Shown: positions 1 through 5,629 of the stretch, in pieces
Position numbering within the stretch: position 1 is the first letter of the stretch
Layout: every line of letters begins with the position of its first letter
NCBI GenBank assembly: GCA_001701115.1
Contig: DAAJ01000016.1
Location: 1 to 5,629 of the forward strand
Reading direction: 5' to 3'
Length of the DNA: 5,629 nucleotides
Source of the DNA: Bacteroidales bacterium GP2
Lineage (GTDB): Bacteria; Bacteroidota; Bacteroidia; Bacteroidales; Muribaculaceae
Made by a program: the position numbers and the translations under genes
The notes under the pieces: generated by a model
Seen by the model: only the letters and a program-made list of their open reading frames with translations
What the model was told of the DNA's origin: nothing
The model's database searches: none

Positions 1-201
1 ATACGCGCTATGGCGCAGGACATCGTAAATGAATGGCATGCGCAGGGACGCACCCCGGAGAATGACGGCATCTTTATGCCGCGCCTACGCCAGGAAATAA
101 AGGAGCGTTGCAACCGCATCAGGGAGCAGCTCGCGCAGATGCCGCCCAAGCACGACATAGCCGAGGCAGAGTGGCGTGACCTCCTCGCACGCACAGCGTA
201 A
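1..201 (+). CDS. 3' end of an unrecognised protein-coding gene (partial at left edge)
   Basis: The reading frame is open from the first base of the window and stops at a TAA at 199-201, giving 66 visible residues. An ATG at 10-12 could in principle start a 63-residue protein, but nothing blocks the frame upstream, so the C-terminal end of a longer protein is more likely. The visible part is hydrophilic and rich in charged residues (a stretch with KERCNRIREQLAQ, then HDIAEAEWRDLLART), which suggests amphipathic helices. There is no signal peptide, membrane segment or catalytic motif that I recognise, so I assign no function. G+C is 121 of 201 bases (60%), visibly above the downstream genes; this fits real coding sequence with GC-rich third positions but differs from its neighbours. 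It is separated from pepT by 102 bases containing a promoter, so it is probably a separate transcription unit. Confidence 0.6.
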   Translation: MRAMAQDIVNEWHAQGRTPENDGIFMPRLRQEIKERCNRIREQLAQMPPKHDIAEAEWRDLLARTA

Positions 202-227
202 GGCAATCCGATTAAACCATTATTAAC

Positions 228-259
228 ATTGTCATTAAGGTGAAAGTGGTTAAATTTGC
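228..259 (+). promoter_or_regulatory. Predicted Bacteroidetes-type sigma-ABfr promoter for the pepT operon
   Basis: TAAATTTGC at 251-259 matches the Bacteroides -7 consensus TAnnTTTG exactly. ATTG at 228-231 matches three of the four bases of the -33 box TTTG, with a 19-base spacer, within the usual 19-21. This is the only close match in the intergenic region. Transcription would be expected to start around 262-268, leaving a 5' leader of about 36-42 bases before the pepT ATG. The consensus is established knowledge for the primary sigma factor of this phylum; its use here is inference from sequence alone. The inverted repeat at 235-293 overlaps both the spacer and the -7 box. Confidence 0.6.
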
Positions 260-293
260 AGACAAATAAATACTAAACACTTTCTTACCTTAA
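235..293. repeat. Nested inverted repeat overlapping the pepT promoter (possible operator or RNA stem)
   Basis: The left arm TTAAGGTGAAAGTG (235-248) is the exact reverse complement of CACTTTC (278-284) followed by ACCTTAA (287-293), with only a two-base TT bulge (285-286) in the right arm: 14 pairs around a 29-base centre. Inside that centre lies a second perfect inverted repeat, ATTTG (254-258) and CAAAT (263-267), with a four-base CAGA loop. The inner left arm coincides with the -7 box. The outer left arm lies in the promoter spacer and the outer right arm in the expected leader. No T-run follows the right arm, so it is not a standard terminator. It could be an operator for a dimeric regulator, or a leader stem if transcription starts further upstream. 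Confidence 0.6.
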
Positions 294-303
294 AATCGAC
301 AAC

Positions 304-1536
304 ATGACCTCAGTAGTTGACCGCTTTTTGCAATATGTCAAGTTTGACACACAGAGTGACGAACTGACCCAGATGACACCCTCCACACCGGGACAGATGA
401 TTTTTGCCCAGCACCTTGAAAAAGAACTTGAAGAACTGGGACTCACTGAAATCTCACTTGATGAAAACGGCTACCTGATGGCATCGCTCCCCGCATCGCC
501 CGGAGCGGAAAATGTGCCGGTTATCGGATTCATCGCTCATCTTGACACATCTCCTGACGCATCCGGCAGACATGTTAATCCAAGGATTGTAAAGGCTTAT
601 GACGGTAAGGACATTCCGCTCAATTCAGAAAAAGGCATTATCCTGCGTCCCGAAGAATTTCCGGAACTGCTTGACTATACCGGTCAGGATTTGATTGTTA
701 CAGATGGCAACACCCTGCTCGGGGCTGATGACAAGGCTGGTATCGCGGAAATCATCACAGCTATAGACTACCTTAAGAAGCATCCCGAAATCAAACATGG
801 CAAAATCAGGATTGCCTTTAACCCGGACGAGGAAATTGGCATGGGAGCGCATAAATTTGACGTTGACCGCTTCGGTGCGAAATGGGCGTATACCATGGAC
901 GGCGGAGCTGTGGGAGAACTCGAATATGAAAACTTCAATGCGGCAGTTGCCAAAGTCACTTTCCACGGCAGGAACGTGCACCCCGGCTCTGCTAAGCACA
1001 AGATGATAAACTCTATCCGCATAGCAAACCAGTTTGCTATCATGCTTCCCCGTTGGGAAACTCCGGAGCACACTGAAGGCTACGAAGGATTTTACCACCT
1101 CACCTCTATTGAAGGCACTGTTGAAAAGACAGTCCTCACCTATATTATCCGTGACCACGACCGTGATCGTTTCGAGCGCAGGAAAAAAGAGCTTGAGCAC
1201 CTTACCCGCAAAATCAACCATGAATTTCCGGGAGTCGCAGAACTGGAGATAAAGGACCAGTATTACAACATGCGCGAAAAAATTGACCCCGTGATGCATA
1301 TTGTTGAAATTGTGGAGGAAGCTATGCGCCGTGCAGGAGTAACACCGGTTGTTGTACCTATCAGAGGCGGCACAGACGGAGCACAGTTATCGTTCAAAGG
1401 ACTCCCCTGCCCGAACATATTCGCCGGAGGATTAAATTTCCACGGACGCTATGAATTTGTGCCCATCCCATCTATGGAAAAAGCCACCGCAACCATTGTG
1501 GAAATTGCACGCCTGGTGGCAGAAGAAAATAAGTGA
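304..1536 (+). CDS. pepT: Peptidase T (zinc aminotripeptidase, M20B family)
   Basis: A cytoplasmic dinuclear-zinc exopeptidase that removes the N-terminal residue from tripeptides, supporting peptide use. At 410 residues it matches the family's usual length, and the M20 signature positions are intact: H79 and D81 in AHLDTSPD (zinc ligand and the Asp that orients it), bridging D142 in GADDKAG, general base E176 with zinc ligand E177 in NPDEEIG, D199 in YTMDGG, and the last ligand H380 in NFHGRYEF. The central dimerisation (lid) domain is roughly residues 205-320 and contains NVHPGSAK; the RGGTDGAQLS segment at 354-363 is also typical. No signal peptide is present. The ATG at 304 follows an A-rich leader with no Shine-Dalgarno sequence, as is normal for Bacteroidetes. 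It is the first gene of a tight array and its TGA overlaps the start codon of miaA. Confidence 0.97.
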   Translation: MTSVVDRFLQYVKFDTQSDELTQMTPSTPGQMIFAQHLEKELEELGLTEISLDENGYLMASLPASPGAENVPVIGFIAHLDTSPDASGRHVNPRIVKAYDGKDIPLNSEKGIILRPEEFPELLDYTGQDLIVTDGNTLLGADDKAGIAEIITAIDYLKKHPEIKHGKIRIAFNPDEEIGMGAHKFDVDRFGAKWAYTMDGGAVGELEYENFNAAVAKVTFHGRNVHPGSAKHKMINSIRIANQFAIMLPRWETPEHTEGYEGFYHLTSIEGTVEKTVLTYIIRDHDRDRFERRKKELEHLTRKINHEFPGVAELEIKDQYYNMREKIDPVMHIVEIVEEAMRRAGVTPVVVPIRGGTDGAQLSFKGLPCPNIFAGGLNFHGRYEFVPIPSMEKATATIVEIARLVAEENK

Positions 1537-2447
1537 ATCCAGCAGAAAAGCCTACATTGATTGTGATTACCGGACCAACTGGCTCCGGTAAATCACAACT
1601 TGCTGTTGACCTTGCACTTAGGCTTGGATGCGAAATAATCTCTGCGGACTCGCGCCAGATTTACCGTGATATTCCTATTGGCACAGCTGCACCTACCGAA
1701 AGGCAGATGCAGCTTGTTCCACATCATTTTGTAGGAATACTCGGGCTTGAGGAGCACTACAGCGCGGCAAAATTCGAGTCTGATGTGCTGGCTATTCTGC
1801 CGCAACTTTGGAGCAAATCCCCTTATGCGATACTTTGCGGAGGCTCCATGATGTATATCGACGCTGTTACAAAAGGCATTGATGACCTGCCTGATATCTC
1901 TCCGGAAATCAGGAAAAAGGCTATGGACATCTATACAGAGGGGGGGATTGAAAGTGCCCGTAAGGTTCTGCTGCAGCTTGACCCGGATTACTATGGCATT
2001 GTTGACCTCAACAACCACAAGCGCATTGTCCATGCCATTGAAATAACAATGCAGGCAGGGGTGCCATATTCTACCCTCCGCACTGGTGCTGTAAGGCAAA
2101 GGAATTTCAATATCATAAAGTTCGCAATTGATTATCCCAGGGAGCAACTGTTTGAAAGAATAAACTCTCGGGTAGATGAAATGATTGCAAACGGATTTGA
2201 AAAAGAGGCTTCTGGAGTTTTCCCTTTCAGGCATCTTAACTCATTGAATACCGTAGGATTCAAAGAACTCTTTGCTGTAACGGAGGGGCGCATGGATAGG
2301 GACACGGCAATTGCACGCATTGCAAAAAACACCCGCGTGTATGCAAAAAAACAACTCACATGGATGAAAAAAGATCCGGATATCCATTACATTGACCCGG
2401 ACAAAGCGCTATCACAAATTATTGAAACACTTAACAATGACTGCTAA
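1533..2447 (+). CDS. miaA: tRNA dimethylallyltransferase MiaA (GTG start)
   Basis: Transfers a dimethylallyl group from DMAPP to N6 of A37 in tRNAs that read codons beginning with U, giving i6A, the usual precursor of ms2i6A. The 304 residues are near the family norm. Visible motifs are the P-loop GPTGSGKS (14-21), DSRQIY (39-44, with the presumed catalytic Asp at 39), GTAAPT (50-55), PHHFVG (63-68), YSAAKFE (76-82), GGSMMYIDA (103-111), the DLNNHKRIVHAIEI region (158-171) and the C-terminal TRVYAKKQLTWMKKD (267-281). Several positions depart from the E. coli-type pattern (GTAKP, GGTGLYI, QRIxRALE), which I recall as normal for Bacteroidetes MiaA. Bacteroides genomes often encode two MiaA paralogues, and I cannot say which this is. 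The start is the GTG at 1533, overlapping the pepT stop in GTGA; no ATG lies nearby, and this start places the P-loop at the expected distance. Confidence 0.95.
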   Translation: MNPAEKPTLIVITGPTGSGKSQLAVDLALRLGCEIISADSRQIYRDIPIGTAAPTERQMQLVPHHFVGILGLEEHYSAAKFESDVLAILPQLWSKSPYAILCGGSMMYIDAVTKGIDDLPDISPEIRKKAMDIYTEGGIESARKVLLQLDPDYYGIVDLNNHKRIVHAIEITMQAGVPYSTLRTGAVRQRNFNIIKFAIDYPREQLFERINSRVDEMIANGFEKEASGVFPFRHLNSLNTVGFKELFAVTEGRMDRDTAIARIAKNTRVYAKKQLTWMKKDPDIHYIDPDKALSQIIETLNNDC

Positions 2448-3597
2448 TACAATTCCTATCAGCCAAGCTGCAGAGCGCACACCTTGGATTGACCTCCTTA
2501 GGGTAATCGCTTGTGCGCTTGTTGTTCTTGCCCATTGCTGCGACAGCTTTGTCGGGGCATTCGATACTGACAGAACCGCATTCATCACAGGTGCCGCTGT
2601 CGGCAGCATGACACGACCGAGCGTTCCCCTTTTTGTGCTTATGACAGCTGTGCTGCTTCTGCCGCTCAGACCCGAAACAACTCTTAGGGGCTTCTACCGC
2701 AAGCGCATAGGGCGAATACTTCCACCACTGGTTTTCTGGAGCATCGCACTCCCGGTACTGTTCTTTGTTTATTACCGCTATATTAATCCGGCAACACTCA
2801 ATCCAACCATTGAAGTGCCGTCATATACTGCGGGAAACCTCCTCCAGAAAATATGGCTGATGGTGTTCAATTTCAATTTTGACACTGTCCCGCTATGGTA
2901 TCTTTATATGTTGGTCGGATTATACCTTATCATTCCCATTATAAACTCTTGGCTTGTAACTGCGTCCCGCAAGGATATTCGTACCGTCCTGTATATATGG
3001 GGATTCACACTTTTTATCCCTTATCTCAAGCTCCTTGCGCCACATGTCGGCTATGAGGGCAATTTCGGGAGCATGGAGATTCTTGGCGCCTGCGATTGGA
3101 ACCAGTATGGCACATTCTACTACCTTACAGGTTTCATCGGCTACATGATACTCGCCTACTATCTGCGCACATGGCAGCTCGAATGGAGCATGAAGAAAAC
3201 CCTTGCTGTTTGCGTGCCTATGTTCGCGGCTGGTTACGCGATAACTTTTTTAGGGTTCGTAAAGATACAGGATTTCTTCCCCGGTGATTACTCGTACCTC
3301 GAAGTGATCTGGTATTTTACCGGAATCAATGTATTTATGATGACATTCCCGGTGCTGGTGCTGTGCAGCCGAATAAAGATGCGCCATAGACCGTGGCTTG
3401 CCAAACTCGCCGCGCTGACTTTCGGCATATACTTGTGCCACTTTATTTTCATCTACTCCTCATTCGACCTATACAATGAGCTTGCCATTCATCCTGTATT
3501 CAAAATACTTGCTATGTTCGCAACCAGCTTCACCGCTGCCGCTGCGCTCACATGGATTCTTTCGCTAAACAAGATAACTAAACGATTTATTGCCTGA
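2437..3597 (+). CDS. Membrane acyltransferase, acyltransferase-3 (OatA/WecH-like) family
   Basis: A polytopic inner-membrane protein of 386 residues, probably moving an acyl group (commonly acetyl) onto a glycan, lipid-linked sugar or other envelope acceptor; the acceptor cannot be read from sequence. Family marks are IDLLRVIACALVVLAH (18-33, with R22 and H33, the conserved Arg and putative catalytic His), RPSVPLFVLMTAVLLL (60-75), the basic FYRKRIGRILPP (86-97), LWYLYMLVGLYLIIP (153-167) and TFGIYLCHFIF (328-338). About ten hydrophobic segments are visible, near residues 18-35, 62-78, 95-114, 152-172, 182-200, 225-243, 254-273, 292-310, 322-341 and 353-376. No extra SGNH domain is attached, unlike full OatA. 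I chose the ATG at 2437, overlapping the miaA end by 11 bases; an upstream in-frame TTG at 2392 would only add a basic tail read from miaA sequence. The close GH20 neighbour hints at glycan modification, which is inference. Confidence 0.9.
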   Translation: MTANTIPISQAAERTPWIDLLRVIACALVVLAHCCDSFVGAFDTDRTAFITGAAVGSMTRPSVPLFVLMTAVLLLPLRPETTLRGFYRKRIGRILPPLVFWSIALPVLFFVYYRYINPATLNPTIEVPSYTAGNLLQKIWLMVFNFNFDTVPLWYLYMLVGLYLIIPIINSWLVTASRKDIRTVLYIWGFTLFIPYLKLLAPHVGYEGNFGSMEILGACDWNQYGTFYYLTGFIGYMILAYYLRTWQLEWSMKKTLAVCVPMFAAGYAITFLGFVKIQDFFPGDYSYLEVIWYFTGINVFMMTFPVLVLCSRIKMRHRPWLAKLAALTFGIYLCHFIFIYSSFDLYNELAIHPVFKILAMFATSFTAAAALTWILSLNKITKRFIA

Positions 3598-3598
3598 T

Positions 3599-5629
3599 AT
3601 GAAAAAATTTATTCTTCCTGCCCTTATTCTTTGCTCAGGGTTAATTGCAGCCGCAGACAGCGGCATAATCCCGAAACCCAAAAGCATGGTTGCATCAAAA
3701 GGGTCGCTTACAATCAAACCCGGCGCACCTCTTGCCGTAAGATCTGACAAAGCCAACGCCGCAAATCTTACAGGATATGCCGCTGACTGGCTGACATTAA
3801 AACCCACATCCGGCAAAGCGACAGGAGGCGTATCCCTTCAGATAGTTGAGGAACTGCCGCAAATATCATCTCCGGAGGGATATGTGCTAACCGTAACACC
3901 GGACAGCGCCACCATAAAAGCCACAGACCCGCAGGGGCTTTTTTACGGGCTTGTGACACTCTCCGAACTCGCACCGGACGGCAAGGATATTCCTGCTATG
4001 ACCATTACCGATGAGCCTCGATTCAAATATCGTGGAATGATGCTTGACATTTCGAGGAATTTCCGTGACAAGGACTTCATCAAAAAGCAGATTGACGCTA
4101 TGGCACGCCTCAAACTTAATAACCTGCACCTGCATCTGACCGATGCTGCAGGATGGAGGCTTGAAATAAAACGTTACCCGCAGCTCACCGATTATGCCGC
4201 ATGGCGCAAAGGAGAAACTTGGAAAGACTGGAATGCAGGAGGCAACCAATACTGCCACGCTGCTGATTCTGCCGCGCAAGGTGGTTTCCTCACACAGGAA
4301 GATGCAAGGGAAATTGTGGAATACGCGGCAAGCAAATACATAAATGTAATCCCTGAAATTGAAATGCCGTCCCACTCTGAGGAGGTTACAGCTACTTTTC
4401 CCGAACTCTCCTGCACCCACAACCCGAAAGGGCAGCCTGACTTCTGTGTGGGAAATGAAAAAACATTCGAGTTCTTGCAAAATGTCCTCGATGAAGTCAT
4501 TGAGATTTTCCCAAGCAAGATTATCCATATCGGCGGTGATGAAGCAAGCAAACAGGCATGGAAAGATTGCGAGCTGTGCAAAAAAAGGATGGAAGAAAAC
4601 TCGCTACAAAATGTTGACGAGCTACAAAGCTACCTCATAGAGCGTATCGAGAAATACCTCAACTCAAAAGGCAGGGACCTTCTCGGCTGGGATGAAATCA
4701 TGGAGGGAGGATTGGCGCCGAATGCCGCTGTCATGTCATGGAGAGGAATCGAAGGAGGACTCAAGGCTGCGCAATCAGGGCATCGTGCAATCATGTCCCC
4801 CGGAGGATACTGCTACCTTGACAGTTACCAGGACGCGCCACAATCGCAGCCGGAAGCTATCGGTGGATACCTTCCTCTCCAAAGGGTGTATTCCTATAAC
4901 CCGATTCCGGACTCTATCAATCAGGACATCGCCGAGCACTTGATTGGCATCCAGGGAAACCTTTGGTGCGAATATATACCCACAGCTGAGCAGGCTGAGT
5001 ATATGCTATACCCGAGAATGTTTGCAATAGCTGAGGTGGGCTGGACTCCGGATAACCTCAAGAACTACGATGATTTTCTGCCAAGAGTGAAGAATCTTTC
5101 CACCGACTTCAAAAACAAAGGTTACAATATCTTCGATATCAACACTGAAATCGGCAACAAGCCAGAGGCACAGCGCCCGGAAAAACACCTTGCCCTCGGC
5201 AAGACTGTTACCTATAATATTCCCTGGTGGGGAAATTATCCGGCATCAGGCACAGGAACGCTCACAGACGGAGTGCGCGGCGGATGGAATTACAGTGACA
5301 AACTGTGGCAGGGATTCCTTTACCGTGGTGGCAACAGGGTGGATGTGACTATTGACATGGAAAAAGTTACTCCGATAACATATATCGGCGCGGAATTCAT
5401 GCAGCTTATTGGTCCAGGTGTATGGTTCCCATCATTTGTTGAAATCCAGGTATCCGATAACGGCACTGACTTCACAACGCTTGCAACTATCGAGCATGAG
5501 CAAAAGCCAACCGATGGGGTTTCATTTAAGGAATATAGCTGGAGCGGCAAAGCATCGGCACGCTATATCCGCTATATCGCAAAGGCAAAAGAAGGTTGCC
5601 AGTTCACTGATGAAATTATCGTAAGATAA
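3599..5629 (+). CDS. Secreted GH20 beta-N-acetylhexosaminidase with C-terminal F5/8C-like domain
   Basis: Removes terminal beta-linked GlcNAc or GalNAc by substrate-assisted catalysis. Residues 1 to about 19 form a signal peptide (MKKF, hydrophobic core, IAA-ADS cleavage region); C12 is preceded by LIL, not a lipobox, so a soluble periplasmic or exported protein is expected. A GH20b-like N-terminal domain (about 22-140) precedes the TIM barrel (about 143-510). Catalytic residues are the D314-E315 pair in HIGGDE. Substrate-site signatures are R145 in YRGMMLDISRNF, LHLHLTDAAGWR (176-187), IPEIEMPSHS (251-260), GWDE (363-366), MSWRG (379-383) and QGNLWCEY (452-459). Residues about 530-676 look like a beta-sandwich of the F5/8 type C (discoidin) kind, with a WFPSFVEIQVS strand, an ARYIRY strand and a DEIIV end. 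The ATG at 3599 begins one base after the acyltransferase stop. The gene is complete at 676 residues. Likely substrates are host or bacterial glycans. Confidence 0.95.
   Translation: MKKFILPALILCSGLIAAADSGIIPKPKSMVASKGSLTIKPGAPLAVRSDKANAANLTGYAADWLTLKPTSGKATGGVSLQIVEELPQISSPEGYVLTVTPDSATIKATDPQGLFYGLVTLSELAPDGKDIPAMTITDEPRFKYRGMMLDISRNFRDKDFIKKQIDAMARLKLNNLHLHLTDAAGWRLEIKRYPQLTDYAAWRKGETWKDWNAGGNQYCHAADSAAQGGFLTQEDAREIVEYAASKYINVIPEIEMPSHSEEVTATFPELSCTHNPKGQPDFCVGNEKTFEFLQNVLDEVIEIFPSKIIHIGGDEASKQAWKDCELCKKRMEENSLQNVDELQSYLIERIEKYLNSKGRDLLGWDEIMEGGLAPNAAVMSWRGIEGGLKAAQSGHRAIMSPGGYCYLDSYQDAPQSQPEAIGGYLPLQRVYSYNPIPDSINQDIAEHLIGIQGNLWCEYIPTAEQAEYMLYPRMFAIAEVGWTPDNLKNYDDFLPRVKNLSTDFKNKGYNIFDINTEIGNKPEAQRPEKHLALGKTVTYNIPWWGNYPASGTGTLTDGVRGGWNYSDKLWQGFLYRGGNRVDVTIDMEKVTPITYIGAEFMQLIGPGVWFPSFVEIQVSDNGTDFTTLATIEHEQKPTDGVSFKEYSWSGKASARYIRYIAKAKEGCQFTDEIIVR

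Noticed and set aside
228..293. Invertible (phase-variable) promoter, since Bacteroidales often flank promoters with inverted repeats
   Set aside because: The arms are separated by only 29 bases, far shorter than known invertible promoter segments, the repeat has a bulge, and no recombinase gene is visible in the window.
235..300. Rho-independent terminator for the gene ending at 201
   Set aside because: The right arm is followed by AAAATCGAC rather than a T-run, the stem is AT-rich with a 29-base loop, and it overlaps a strong promoter match.
625..1299. Long antisense open frame of 224 codons within pepT
   Set aside because: It lies wholly opposite an intact, motif-complete pepT and encodes no recognisable domain; it is a shadow of the real frame.
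1593..2234. Antisense open frame of 213 codons within miaA
   Set aside because: It is opposite well-supported miaA coding sequence, with no recognisable motif and no promoter match.
2392..2436. Upstream TTG start for the acyltransferase, adding 15 residues
   Set aside because: The added residues come from the miaA 3' end and are unlike family N-termini; the ATG at 2437 gives a normal start shortly before the first membrane segment.
3513..3520. Internal promoter TATGTTCG upstream of the hexosaminidase gene
   Set aside because: It matches the -7 consensus with one mismatch but has no convincing -33 box at the right distance and lies within coding sequence.
3590..3598. TTG start for the hexosaminidase three codons upstream
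   Set aside because: The ATG at 3599 gives a classical signal peptide (MKKF then hydrophobic core) immediately after the previous stop codon.
3623..3637. Lipoprotein signal (Cys at residue 12 of the hexosaminidase)
   Set aside because: The residues before the Cys are LIL, lacking the small residue expected at -1 of a lipobox, and a good signal peptidase I site follows at about residue 19.
3887..4528. Antisense open frame of 213 codons within the GH20 gene
   Set aside because: It is opposite the conserved GH20 barrel including the catalytic motif, and no domain is recognisable in it.

Overview
This window reads as a chromosomal segment of a member of the Bacteroidales, probably a gut-type lineage such as Muribaculaceae or a relative (family-level placement is inference). 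The grounds are: a promoter upstream of the first complete gene matching the Bacteroidetes -7/-33 consensus (TAnnTTTG with a TTG-containing box 19 bases upstream); no clear Shine-Dalgarno sequence at the start codons, with an A-rich leader before pepT; and an exported GH20 hexosaminidase whose C-terminal layout is familiar from Bacteroidetes glycan degraders. All genes are on the + strand.

Layout. Positions 1-201 hold the 3' end of an unrecognised, GC-rich gene (121 of 201 bases are G or C). Positions 202-303 are the only real intergenic region. It carries the predicted promoter and a striking nested inverted repeat that overlaps it. From 304 to the end runs a very tightly packed four-gene array: pepT (peptidase T, 304-1536), miaA (tRNA dimethylallyltransferase, GTG start, 1533-2447), an integral-membrane acyltransferase-3 family protein (2437-3597) and a secreted GH20 beta-N-acetylhexosaminidase (3599-5629). 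The junctions are a 4-base overlap, an 11-base overlap and a 1-base gap, so the four genes are almost certainly co-transcribed and probably translationally coupled. The window ends exactly on the stop codon of the last gene, so whether the operon continues, or where it terminates, cannot be seen.

Function. Two genes are housekeeping: cytoplasmic tripeptide hydrolysis (PepT) and A37 isopentenylation of tRNAs reading UNN codons (MiaA). The other two act at the envelope: a polytopic transferase that probably moves an acyl (often acetyl) group onto a glycan or lipid-linked acceptor, and an exported enzyme that removes terminal beta-GlcNAc/GalNAc from glycans. No obvious single pathway joins the four. 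A loose theme of nutrient salvage and surface-glycan handling is possible but is inference. I found no mobile element, CRISPR array, tRNA or rRNA, and nothing that clearly represents a new biological system. The most unusual non-coding signal is the promoter-overlapping inverted repeat at 235-293.
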